This document shows, in pieces, positions 6,442 through 13,457 of a stretch of DNA of 13,974 nt. The stretch is from CAZTWC01 sp964617105 [NCBI: uncultured Myxococcia bacterium]. GTDB lineage: Bacteria > CAZTWC01. The translations under genes and the position numbers were made by a program. Position 1 is the stretch's first letter, and every line of letters starts with the position of its first letter. A model generated the notes under the pieces. The model was not told the origin of the DNA. It saw nothing but the letters and a program-made list of their open reading frames with translations, and did not search any database. The stretch is from NCBI GenBank assembly GCA_964617105.1, contig CAZTWC010000073.1, positions 1-13,974 of the forward strand, read 5' to 3'.

Positions 6442-7368
6442 ATGAAATACAATGCAGATAGAGGATCACATTGCAGTAAAAAAGAGATGGTTCGAAAAAT
6501 AGCAACCGGATTGTTGATAATCGGCCTGACAATTTTATTTTTGGGCGGATGCGGCTCCGAAGAAGTTAGTTCCGGTTTTTGCGATGCCGACTCCGATTGC
6601 CCCTCTGGCATGACCTGTGACCGAGAGTTGCAGACCTGTAAATGTTATAGCGATGAAGCCTGCGCGGTGGGAGAGGTATGCAACTTGCGAACCGGCCATT
6701 GTCAACTTCGTCCCAACTGTCACAGTAATTCTGATTGCAAGGAGCAGAATGCCATTTGCGACAGCAAAACCGGCGCCTGCATCCCCAGCAATGTATGCAC
6801 TCAAGATATTCATTGCGAATTTGGCCAACAAGGCTCTTATTGCCAAATCGCTACGGGCAACAAGTCGGGAAAATGTACCCCTGGCTGTACCGAAAGTTAT
6901 CATTGTCCTCTGGGGCAAGGTCCTGGTTCGCGTTATGTTTGCTCCAACGGCCAATGTGCAGTGGGTTGCAAAGATAACTCCTACTGCAGTTGGAAAAAAA
7001 TCTGTAGTGTAAAATCCAAAACCTGTATGCAAAATCCCCGGCCCGACGATTACTGCAAGCCCTGCAACAGCCCGTTGCAGTGCACCTCTTTGGGTAGTGG
7101 GGCCGAATGTGTGTCGTTAGGTGGATTCGGGCAGACCTCTTGTGGTTTTCCCTGCAATCCGACCATGGGTAATAATGCCTGCCCGGGCGAGTTCTCTTGC
7201 CTTCCCATCCTCTATATTCCTTGTCCAATGCTGCAAGGCTGTCCGGCCGGGAGCAAGTGTGTGCCCCTGAGCCAGGGTTCCATGTATGACGTGTGTGTGG
7301 ATAAAACGACCGGAGATCCGGTGATTAAGTCTAATAATTGTTTTCCATCAAATGGTATCTGCAAGTAG
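6442..7368 (+). CDS. Cys-rich lipoprotein with repeated disulphide-type motifs
   Basis: A 308-residue lipoprotein: a short hydrophilic N terminus, a hydrophobic core (about 20-36) and a lipobox ending LGGC. The mature protein has very many cysteines (40 in the full translation). The first half repeats a pattern near D-x-DC-(5-6)-C-(5-6)-C, seen in DADSDCPSGMTCD, YSDEACAVGEVCN, HSNSDCKEQNAICD and DNSYCSWKKICS, each unit about 20 residues. This resembles small EGF/TIL-like disulphide modules common in extracellular proteins of Myxococcota and relatives. The second half has different Cys spacing. No enzymatic motif is visible; a disulphide-rich binding or structural protein outside the inner membrane is likely. 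ATG 6442 is chosen for the GAGGAA 7 bases upstream; ATG 6487 would give a more typical signal-peptide length. It follows the vWA gene closely and may act with it. Confidence 0.85.
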   Translation: MKYNADRGSHCSKKEMVRKIATGLLIIGLTILFLGGCGSEEVSSGFCDADSDCPSGMTCDRELQTCKCYSDEACAVGEVCNLRTGHCQLRPNCHSNSDCKEQNAICDSKTGACIPSNVCTQDIHCEFGQQGSYCQIATGNKSGKCTPGCTESYHCPLGQGPGSRYVCSNGQCAVGCKDNSYCSWKKICSVKSKTCMQNPRPDDYCKPCNSPLQCTSLGSGAECVSLGGFGQTSCGFPCNPTMGNNACPGEFSCLPILYIPCPMLQGCPAGSKCVPLSQGSMYDVCVDKTTGDPVIKSNNCFPSNGICK

Positions 7369-7398
7369 TAAAATTCGGATGCATCTTCATTAGCTTAC

Positions 7399-7430
7399 AT
7401 TGCAGGTCATCCCTTTTGGGATGTTGCAAT
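7399..7430. repeat. stem-loop with two paired blocks
   Basis: ATTGCA (7399-7404) pairs with TGCAAT (7425-7430), and CATCCC (7408-7413) pairs with GGGATG (7418-7423) around a TTTT loop, with a small asymmetric bulge between the blocks. It lies 30 bases after the Cys-rich lipoprotein stop, so it could affect the 3' end of that transcript, but no U-run follows. It also overlaps the 3' end of the higB remnant, possibly marking the truncation point. Confidence 0.4.
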
Positions 7431-7525
7431 TCATTGCTGGCAGTACGCTCGATAGCCTTAAATTTTGGAACGTTAATATCGTTAAAAAGAGTTTTGGTTT
7501 CTTTGCATTGAAATGATTTTATCAT
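7400..7525 (-). pseudogene. truncated higB-type (RelE/HigB family) toxin gene remnant
   Basis: Read on the minus strand from the ATG at 7525, the first 42 residues match the N terminus of HigB toxins as I know the family: MIKSFQCKETKTLFNDI corresponds to the typical MIKSF-x-CKETEKLFN start, then KFKAIERTA corresponds to the following (K)F-x-x-IER-x-A helix, and HPKRDDL to the end of the next helix (…LDDL). The conserved HigB second half, with GNRLE-x-LKGDR and the QYSIRINDQWRICF strand that carries catalytic residues, is absent. The frame instead runs through unrelated sequence to a stop at 7331-7333, overlapping the end of the Cys-rich lipoprotein gene. No higA antitoxin follows. Intact HigB is a ribosome-dependent mRNA interferase; this copy should be inactive. 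It is probably a relic of a lost higBA module. The call is from recalled family sequence, not alignment. Confidence 0.65.
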
Positions 7526-7566
7526 ATTACAATACTATTACGTAATGCGTAATAGTATTGTAATAT
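7524..7566. promoter_or_regulatory. perfect 19-bp-arm palindrome, probable autoregulatory operator of the higB remnant
   Basis: Positions 7524-7542 are the exact reverse complement of 7548-7566, with a 5-base centre TAATG; the inner part of each arm is built on TATTACG/CGTAATA. The palindrome touches the higB start codon on one side. On the other side it abuts a consensus -35 hexamer on the minus strand (TTGACA, 7572-7567), so the -10 must lie inside it. That is the arrangement expected for toxin-antitoxin autorepression. The AT-rich stem and lack of a T-run argue against a terminator. Confidence 0.6.
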
Positions 7567-7626
7567 TGTCAAAGGTGGAGGAGATGAGTAGCAGGATTAG
7601 TTCAAAAGTAGAGGGCTGGAAGAGAA

Positions 7627-8193
7627 CTACATGAGTTGCTCTAAGAGTTTTGCTTTTCTACTCTTCATTTTTATTAAAACTTCCACCCCATCTTCACCTT
7701 TTTGATTATCGATGGCTTCGATCACCTGCTCGATATCGGAAATATCCTCCCGGTCTTTATCTCTAAGGCTGTTCAGCATGGAGTTGAAAATGTCGAAGAA
7801 ATCTTTTAACTCATCATGTTTTCTTAAGGGTCTAACATCGGGGTATTGACCGCGGGCAATAGAATTTAGGTGGCGACTTATCACCAAGAGAGGACCGGCT
7901 ATCCGGTGAGTAACGAGAACGCCGTAGATGGTGAGGGCTACCCCCATGGCAATAATAAAGGCCACAATATAATACAGTACTCTGGTATCATATTTTGCCA
8001 CTTCGGCAGCCATTACCTGTCCTATATTGAGGAGTTCAGTGTTTTCCACATGGGCTCTATAGAGGAAGAATCCCAGGATAATGGATATTCCCATTCCTAC
8101 TCCCACGATAAGGGCGGTGTATTTTAACTGGAAGTCTCTATCCACTACATAAATACGGCGCCTGATCTTTTGATCGTTATTGTTGTCATCCAT
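7627..8193 (-). CDS. short membrane protein with two helices and a HAMP domain
   Basis: A 188-residue protein with a charged N terminus (1-22), a first membrane helix (about 26-46), a short periplasmic loop (47-71) and a second helix (about 73-94). A HAMP domain follows (about 92-146), with the conserved Pro in THRIAGPLLVISRHLNSIA and the second amphipathic helix in HDELKDFFDIFNSMLNSLR. The last 40 residues are charged and helical (probable coiled coil). HAMP domains normally pass a signal from membrane helices to a kinase, cyclase or chemotaxis output, but no output domain is present here, so it may pair with a separate partner. Such HAMP-only proteins occur in deltaproteobacterial genomes. 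The ATG at 8193 has GGGGG 12 bases upstream, a weak site. It is divergent from the 8411 lipoprotein gene. Confidence 0.82.
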   Translation of the reverse strand: MDDNNNDQKIRRRIYVVDRDFQLKYTALIVGVGMGISIILGFFLYRAHVENTELLNIGQVMAAEVAKYDTRVLYYIVAFIIAMGVALTIYGVLVTHRIAGPLLVISRHLNSIARGQYPDVRPLRKHDELKDFFDIFNSMLNSLRDKDREDISDIEQVIEAIDNQKGEDGVEVLIKMKSRKAKLLEQLM

Positions 8194-8289
8194 GGAAACT
8201 TTACCCCCAAGTTGAATTGCCTGATAAAGGCTATGAAATAAAAGAACTTCATCTAAAAAAATTTTAAAAAGGATAAAATATTACCACTA

Positions 8290-8305
8290 TTTTTGCAAGC
8301 AAAAA
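8290..8305. promoter_or_regulatory. 16-bp palindrome between divergent genes
   Basis: TTTTTGC-AA-GCAAAAA is a perfect inverted repeat near the middle of the 217-base gap between the HAMP-protein and lipoprotein genes. A possible minus-strand -10 (TAATAT) lies about 13 bases from it. It could be an operator serving one or both genes, but the A/T-rich arms could arise by chance. Confidence 0.3.
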
Positions 8306-8410
8306 ATAACCGGTGAGTTTTTAGGTAACTTATGGTAGAAATATATCAGTAGTAATGGTTATTTTTAGATTCCAGTAAAATTTTTTCTCAGATATTTCAG
8401 GAGATGGCTT

Positions 8411-9232
8411 ATGATTAAGAAGATTATAATAGTCAAGTGCTTGTTGGTATTGATATTGATTGTCTGGAGTTGCGCTTCGACACAAAAAGGGAAACCCCAG
8501 GTCATTGGCCAGACAAATCAAAAATTACCGCCCAATGTAATAATTGATAGTCATAAAATTGATAAAATGGTTTCTATATCTTCTTTTCAACAGGAAAAAG
8601 TAGTGAAACACCAGGTTAGCGCAGATTTACGGTTCAATAAAAAGTTTGTCGGCGGTATAAGCCTGATGGTTTCCACTACTGGAAAATTGGTCGATGGCAC
8701 TTCTAAGCATGTGAATATCCGTTTTGACCTGGAAGATATCATTGAAGGGCAGCGTATACCTTTTACTCACAACTTTGGTAAAGAATTTATCAGTATTCAA
8801 GGGGTTCAGATTCCCAAAGTCACAGAATTGATCAAATCCTATATTCCTGCCGAGGAATATGCCCAGTTTATTAAAACTGGTAATTTTCAGGAGTTGGATA
8901 AAAAAGAAAAAATTGCCGACCAGGAGTTTAAACAAAAAGGGAGTATTCTGGAACCGGGCAATATAACGGTGGAGAACTTTTCCTCCCAAAAAATAGCCTA
9001 TAACCTGGCTGCCTTTGACCTGGTCACCCAAAAAGATTTCACTAGCGATACGGTTTTGACTTTTACTCTGTATAACCAGAAGGGGGGTATAGTCTATCTA
9101 TCAGTATGGCAGAAGTTTGGGGGCTTGAAACCGGGACAGACCGAAAAAATAGTAATTAATGACTTGAACGAGGGTGGCAACACTCAATTGAAAGATGCTA
9201 CGGTAGTTAAATTAACTAAAATCGAGCTGTAG
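8411..9232 (+). CDS. lipoprotein of unknown function
   Basis: A 273-residue protein not recognised as any named family. The N terminus is a lipoprotein signal: KK at 3-4, a hydrophobic core (5-19) and a lipobox VWSC with Cys 21 as the likely lipidation site. The mature protein is mostly predicted beta strand, with a central helical, Lys/Glu-rich segment (about 130-175) separating two beta-rich parts. The N-terminal part includes a long strand-turn-strand stretch around FVGGISLMVSTTGKLVDG; the C-terminal part (about 185-273) looks like a small beta-sandwich. No other cysteines follow the lipobox. AGGAG lies 7 bases before the ATG, a clear ribosome site. The gene is alone between the divergent HAMP gene and the convergent dnaJ (14 bases between stops). 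It is probably a structural or binding protein anchored in the outer or inner membrane. Confidence 0.8.
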   Translation: MIKKIIIVKCLLVLILIVWSCASTQKGKPQVIGQTNQKLPPNVIIDSHKIDKMVSISSFQQEKVVKHQVSADLRFNKKFVGGISLMVSTTGKLVDGTSKHVNIRFDLEDIIEGQRIPFTHNFGKEFISIQGVQIPKVTELIKSYIPAEEYAQFIKTGNFQELDKKEKIADQEFKQKGSILEPGNITVENFSSQKIAYNLAAFDLVTQKDFTSDTVLTFTLYNQKGGIVYLSVWQKFGGLKPGQTEKIVINDLNEGGNTQLKDATVVKLTKIEL

Positions 9233-9246
9233 TAGTACAACCTATT

Positions 9247-10362
9247 TTAAGCTATTTTGGTCAACTCTTTTAATTTGTCTAAGAAACTTTTCCGGACCGG
9301 ATGGGCATCAGGTTTTGATATTTCCTCAAATTTATTTAACAATCGTTTCTGTTCCCGGTTGAGGTTGGTGGGTGTTTCAATTACTACTTTCACCAGTTGA
9401 TCTCCGCGTTTGTCCTGCTTTCCTCTTCCTTTTCCTACTCCTTTTCCTTGCAATCGCAGGGTTGTACCACTTTGGATACCAGGTTTGACGGTAATTTTTA
9501 CTTTGCCGTCAACAGTTGGAACTTCTATTTTATTACCCAGGGCTGCCGAGGCAAAAGAGATGGGCACTTCACAGAATATATCCTTTTCTTTTCTGGTGAA
9601 AAAGGGATGTTCTTGCACCGTTACATCTATAAAAAGATCGCCGGCTTCGCCCCCTTTTTTTCCAGTTCCGCCCTCTCCATTAATTTTCAACCTGGCGGCA
9701 TCTTTTACCCCATCAGGGATTTTGACGGTGATATACCGGGCGCCGGGTATTTTTCCTTTTCCCTGGCATTTGGGGCAAGGATCGATAATTAATGTCCCCT
9801 GTCCCTGGCAATCAGGGCATTTTCTGGGAACATTGAAAAATCCTTGCTGCACTTGAACTTGGCCGCTGCCTCCGCAGGTTTTACATTGATTTTTGCTTTT
9901 TTTGGTCCTGGCACCGCTGCCTCCACATTGGGAGCATTTAATCTCTGCCTTGAGGGATATCTCTTTTTCGCAACCGTTTATAGCCTCTTCAAAAGAGAGG
10001 TTGACCTGGCATTTCAGATCTGCCCCTTTAACGCCGCCTCTTTTTTTAGAACTGGAAAAATAATCTCCGAAGATCTCTTTAAAGAGACTGTCATGATCAA
10101 TATCTTCCTCAGGTTCAGGCTCTGATTTACCATTTTTTGATTGCCAATTGGCGCCATAAAGATCGTATTTTTTTCTCTTTTGGCTGTCTTTCAACACCTG
10201 GTAGGCTTCGCATATTTGTTTGAATTTTTCTTCTGCCCGGGGATTATCGGGATTTTTATCTGGATGGTATTGTAGCGCTAGTCTTTTAAATGCACTCTTG
10301 ATCTCTTTTTCAGGTGCATTGCGGTTGACACCTAAAGCAGCATAGTAATTTTTACTGGCCAT
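9247..10362 (-). CDS. dnaJ: DnaJ co-chaperone
   Basis: From the ATG at 10362 the product is 371 residues, a class I DnaJ. The J domain (about 4-70) carries H33-P-D35, which stimulates DnaK ATPase. The zinc-binding domain has four CxxCxGxG repeats starting near C143, C160, C182 and C196. The two C-terminal substrate-binding barrels follow to the end. Between J domain and zinc domain, the usual Gly/Phe-rich linker is replaced by a hydrophilic, acidic stretch ([12 protein letters not shown]), keeping only an IFGDYF element. The frame is open to 10410, but the start at 10362 is right because [12 protein letters not shown] matches the family start. The ATG overlaps the end of dnaK by 11 bases, suggesting translational coupling. 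It is the last gene of hrcA-dnaK-dnaJ. Confidence 0.96.
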   Translation of the reverse strand: MASKNYYAALGVNRNAPEKEIKSAFKRLALQYHPDKNPDNPRAEEKFKQICEAYQVLKDSQKRKKYDLYGANWQSKNGKSEPEPEEDIDHDSLFKEIFGDYFSSSKKRGGVKGADLKCQVNLSFEEAINGCEKEISLKAEIKCSQCGGSGARTKKSKNQCKTCGGSGQVQVQQGFFNVPRKCPDCQGQGTLIIDPCPKCQGKGKIPGARYITVKIPDGVKDAARLKINGEGGTGKKGGEAGDLFIDVTVQEHPFFTRKEKDIFCEVPISFASAALGNKIEVPTVDGKVKITVKPGIQSGTTLRLQGKGVGKGRGKQDKRGDQLVKVVIETPTNLNREQKRLLNKFEEISKPDAHPVRKSFLDKLKELTKIA

Positions 10363-12154
10363 ATATTTTTTTTGCCGCCTGGTAGACAATTTGTTCCAGT
10401 TCTTCGGCAATCACTTTTAAGTTTTCTACCTCTTTTTTGGCTAAAAGTTGTTTGCCCTGTTCAACCAGAAGGTTCACCTTCTCTATCTCTTCGGTGCTCA
10501 TTACCTTGGAATATTCATCAACTGCCCGTTGAGTTGTGTATAGAAGTCCATCTACCCGGTTCAAAAATACGCTGTTCTCTTTTTTGCGTTGGTCTTCTTG
10601 TTGATAACTATGGGCATCTTCTATAATTGTTTCAATCTCATTCTCAGTGAGGCCAGAGGTTGCCTTCACTTGCACGGATTGTTTTTTACCGGTTCCCAAA
10701 TCCTTGGCGGAAACACCAACAATTCCGTTAGCATCTATTTCGAAATTCACCTTGATTTGCGGGACTCCTCTGGGTGCCGGAGGTATGCCGTCCAGAACGA
10801 AATGGGCCAAAGACTTGTTGTCCGCTGCTATGGGACGTTCACCCTGCAGAACATGGATGTTGACAAAATTTTGATTGTCGGCGGCCGTGGAAAAGATTTG
10901 GCCCCGGCGGGTAGGAATAGTGGTATTGCGTTCTATCAATTTGGTGAATACGCCGCCGGCGGTTTCAACCCCCAGGCTAAGGGGAGTAACATCTAAAAGC
11001 AGGAGATCGGATACTTCTCCCGAGAGAACACCACCCTGGATGGCGGCGCCAATAGCCACCACCTCATCGGGATTGACACTTTTATTGGGGGGCTTCTTAA
11101 AAAAGGCGGTTACTTTTTCTTGTATTTTGGGCATTCGGGTCATGCCCCCCACCAGGATCACTTCATCGATATCTTCGGGCTTCAAATTAGCATCGGAAAG
11201 GGCCTGTCCACAGGGTACAATGGTGTTATCCACCAACTCACTGGTCATACTTTCCAACTTAGCACGGCTAAGTACTACATTGAGATGCTTGGGGCCGGTT
11301 TCATCAGAAGTGATAAAAGGGAGGTTAATGTCGGTCATGGTAGTGGATGAGAGTTCGTGTTTAGCTTTTTCTGCCGCGTCTTTTAACCGCTGCAGGGCCA
11401 TCTTGTCTTGTTTCAAGTCTTTACCGTGTTTTTCCAGATATTCATCCAACAGGTATTGCACTATAGCGGTATCAAAATCTTCTCCGCCCAGGTGAGTATT
11501 CCCGCAGGTTGATTTAACTTGGAATACACCGCTTTTCAACTCCAGAATCGATATGTCGAAGGTGCCGCCACCCAGGTCATAGATGGCAACTTTAAGGTTT
11601 TTCTGGTTGTTCAATCCATAAGAGAGAGCGGCTGCGGTAGGTTCGTTGATAATACGTGATACATTCAAACCTGCGATTTTACCGGCATCTTTAGTCGCCT
11701 GCCTTTGACTGTCGTCAAAATAGGCGGGAACAGTAATAACTGCATCGGTTACCGGTTCGTTGAGAAAATCCTCGGCGCTTTGTTTCATTTTTTGTAGAAT
11801 AAAGGCAGATATTTCGGCTGGACTATGGCTTTTGTCTTGCACTTCTACCCAGGCATCACCGTTTTCGGAAGGGATAATGTTAAAGGGAAAAGTAGCGGAG
11901 GATTTGGTAATCTCATCGGAAAGAGCCTTTTTGCCAATAAACCGTTTTACCCCGTAGATGGTATTTTCCGGATTGGTGACAGATTGTCTTTTAGCCACTT
12001 GCCCAACCAGTCGTTCGTTGTTATCGAGAAAAGCCACCATGGAAGGGGTGGTTCTGCTTCCCTCCGGATTAGGAATAACAGTTGGTTCACCACCTGTTAA
12101 AACAGCGACACAGGAGTTGGTGGTTCCCAGATCAATTCCGATAACTTTGCTCAT
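10352..12154 (-). CDS. dnaK: Hsp70 chaperone DnaK, lacking the acidic C-terminal tail
   Basis: A 600-residue Hsp70. The ATPase domain has the phosphate-1 loop [11 protein letters not shown] (5-15), the connect and phosphate-2 segments (YDLGGGTFD at 192-200) and the adenosine motif [11 protein letters not shown] (332-342). The linker [13 protein letters not shown] (383-395) leads into the peptide-binding domain and a helical lid. The protein ends in AAKKIYGQ, directly after the lid helices; the acidic disordered tail ending near EEV in E. coli-type DnaK (638 residues) is missing. It folds client proteins with DnaJ and normally needs GrpE for nucleotide exchange. The gene begins 32 bases after hrcA and overlaps dnaJ by 11 bases; the ribosome site (GGGA about 9 bases before ATG) is weak. 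Confidence 0.97.
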   Translation of the reverse strand: MSKVIGIDLGTTNSCVAVLTGGEPTVIPNPEGSRTTPSMVAFLDNNERLVGQVAKRQSVTNPENTIYGVKRFIGKKALSDEITKSSATFPFNIIPSENGDAWVEVQDKSHSPAEISAFILQKMKQSAEDFLNEPVTDAVITVPAYFDDSQRQATKDAGKIAGLNVSRIINEPTAAALSYGLNNQKNLKVAIYDLGGGTFDISILELKSGVFQVKSTCGNTHLGGEDFDTAIVQYLLDEYLEKHGKDLKQDKMALQRLKDAAEKAKHELSSTTMTDINLPFITSDETGPKHLNVVLSRAKLESMTSELVDNTIVPCGQALSDANLKPEDIDEVILVGGMTRMPKIQEKVTAFFKKPPNKSVNPDEVVAIGAAIQGGVLSGEVSDLLLLDVTPLSLGVETAGGVFTKLIERNTTIPTRRGQIFSTAADNQNFVNIHVLQGERPIAADNKSLAHFVLDGIPPAPRGVPQIKVNFEIDANGIVGVSAKDLGTGKKQSVQVKATSGLTENEIETIIEDAHSYQQEDQRKKENSVFLNRVDGLLYTTQRAVDEYSKVMSTEEIEKVNLLVEQGKQLLAKKEVENLKVIAEELEQIVYQAAKKIYGQ

Positions 12155-12186
12155 AAGGTTTTCCCAATCAGTTAGATAATTATAAG

Positions 12187-13227
12187 TTAAGAATAATCTC
12201 CAATAAGTTTGGATAATATTTTAGCGGTAAAATTTACCATGGGGATAATACGGCCGTAATCCATTCTTTTGGGACCGATAACTCCCAGTGTACCTAACAC
12301 CTGGTTATCTTGCCTATATTTTGCGGTTACCAGACTGCAGTCGGAAATCTCTTTTGAGCCGGACTCACTACCAATAAAAATTTGAATTTCTGAGGTATTG
12401 GTGGTGGCATCTAAAAGAGAGATCAGTTTTTTTCGCTCCTGCAAGGTTTTCATCAGTTGTTTAAGTTTGTCCAGGTCAGCGAATTCGGGTAAATCAATAA
12501 TATTGTATTGACCGTTAATAAACAGTTCCGCCATCTGGTAATTTTCATCGGACAAGATTATGTTTCCCAGGGCAAGAGCCTTGTTTATCATGGAATTACA
12601 GGTGGTTTCCTCTTTACGCATCTCATGTAAGATGGTAGTTCGCACCTGGGCGATGGAAAGTCCTCCCATCACCTGGTTGAGATAATTTTCCATCCGTTTC
12701 AATTCACTGGAGTTTAAATCAAAATCGATGGCGATAAATTTATTATTAACCAGGCCAGAGTGGGTGACCAGGATAACCAGGTAGTTATTGCTATGCAAAT
12801 GGACAAATTCTATATGTTTAAAAATATTTTCGTCCACCTTGGGAGCCAGGATTATGCCTACGAATTGGCTGAGACTGCTTAAAATGTCGGAAGTCAATTT
12901 CATCAGAGATGGGATATCTTTGCTGGAAAATTTATACTTTCTGATGATTAACTCTTTTTCTTTTGCGGAGATATCACTGGCCGTGAGCAAACTATCCACA
13001 TAAAACCGAAAACCTTTCTCGGTTGGTTGCCGTCCGGCGGAAACATGGGGCTTCTGTATCAGTCCCATATCTGAAAGGTCAGCCATTACATTACGGATAG
13101 TAGCCGCCGAAAGATTAAAAGGATACTGGCTTACAATAGTTTTTGAACCTACAGGTTCACCTGTAAAAATATACTCATCAATAATCGCTTTGAGGATGTT
13201 TTTATATCGAGGGTCTAAATTTTCCAT
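12187..13227 (-). CDS. hrcA: HrcA heat-shock repressor
   Basis: From the ATG at 13227 the protein is 346 residues, normal for HrcA. The N-terminal winged helix carries [10 protein letters not shown] (22-31), the recognition segment [12 protein letters not shown] (40-51) and the [15 protein letters not shown] block (64-78). The remaining effector domain has the usual long central and C-terminal parts, ending with the [20 protein letters not shown] block. HrcA binds CIRCE elements and represses chaperone operons, with GroEL as a folding modulator. An in-frame TTG at 13257 would add 10 residues, but [12 protein letters not shown] matches the family start. It is the first gene of the operon, so it would autoregulate, yet no CIRCE inverted repeat is visible upstream. 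Confidence 0.96.
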   Translation of the reverse strand: MENLDPRYKNILKAIIDEYIFTGEPVGSKTIVSQYPFNLSAATIRNVMADLSDMGLIQKPHVSAGRQPTEKGFRFYVDSLLTASDISAKEKELIIRKYKFSSKDIPSLMKLTSDILSSLSQFVGIILAPKVDENIFKHIEFVHLHSNNYLVILVTHSGLVNNKFIAIDFDLNSSELKRMENYLNQVMGGLSIAQVRTTILHEMRKEETTCNSMINKALALGNIILSDENYQMAELFINGQYNIIDLPEFADLDKLKQLMKTLQERKKLISLLDATTNTSEIQIFIGSESGSKEISDCSLVTAKYRQDNQVLGTLGVIGPKRMDYGRIIPMVNFTAKILSKLIGDYS

Positions 13228-13275
13228 GGAGATTATGGCCTGCCGGAATTTAACCAAATAAAACCAAAGTGGTTT

Positions 13276-13305
13276 ATATTAACATAAAGTACAGTTTTTT
13301 TTCAA
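13276..13305 (-). promoter_or_regulatory. sigma-70-type promoter of hrcA-dnaK-dnaJ
   Basis: On the minus strand, TTGAAA (13305-13300), an 18-base spacer and TAATAT (13281-13276) form a good vegetative promoter. The start point would be near 13269, giving a leader of about 40 bases to the ATG at 13227. No heat-shock sigma-32 style CTTGAA...CCCAT pair was identified. Confidence 0.55.
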
Positions 13306-13313
13306 GTAACTTC

Positions 13314-13342
13314 TGGAAAGAGCAAAAAGCCCTTGCTATAAT
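13314..13342 (+). promoter_or_regulatory. promoter of the SCP2-like gene
   Basis: A perfect -10 TATAAT (13337-13342) lies 17 bases after a weaker -35, TGGAAA (13314-13319, 4 of 6). The expected start is near 13349, giving a leader of about 109 bases. It stands back-to-back with the hrcA promoter, 8 bases between the two -35 hexamers. Confidence 0.55.
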
Positions 13343-13360
13343 GAGAGTTGGTCTGTATAG

Positions 13361-13378
13361 TGAGTGAATGCTCATTCA
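13361..13378. promoter_or_regulatory. operator-like palindrome in the SCP2 gene leader, TetR/FadR-type
   Basis: The 18-mer TGAGTGAATGCTCATTCA contains a perfect core TGAATG-CT-CATTCA (13365-13378). Its reverse complement differs at only two positions from TGAATGAGTATTCATTCA, the form I recall for sites of fatty-acid-responsive TetR-family FadR repressors in Bacillus. It begins about 12 bases after the predicted transcription start, a position suited to repression. The match to a known motif is from memory. Confidence 0.45.
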
Positions 13379-13457
13379 TTTTATTTTCCCAGGTTCTGCT
13401 TTTGCTATGGATAATTTGTATGTCATGGTAAAAGCCTAACGAGTTAGGAGTTGTGTT

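Noticed and set aside
6535-7032. 165-codon open frame on the minus strand inside the Cys-rich lipoprotein gene
   Set aside because: It is a shadow of a strongly coding plus-strand gene whose periodic Cys codons keep the opposite frame open. It has no ribosome site or recognisable product.
7524-7566. Rho-independent terminator for the Cys-rich lipoprotein or HAMP gene
   Set aside because: The stem is AT-rich and no T-run follows on either strand; its position over the higB start suits an operator better.
7584-7634. 16-codon plus-strand open frame with a GGAGGAG upstream
   Set aside because: The purine-rich site is good, but the peptide is tiny, overlaps the HAMP gene's end in antisense and lies in the promoter region of the higB remnant; no independent support.
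10875-11495. 206-codon open frame on the plus strand opposite dnaK
   Set aside because: dnaK is unmistakable on the other strand; long antisense frames over conserved chaperone genes are common and this product has no recognisable features.
13361-13378. CIRCE element for HrcA
   Set aside because: It contains GAGTG but lacks the TTAGCACTC-N9-GAGTGCTAA arms and spacing; its symmetry centre is a short TGAATG/CATTCA palindrome instead.
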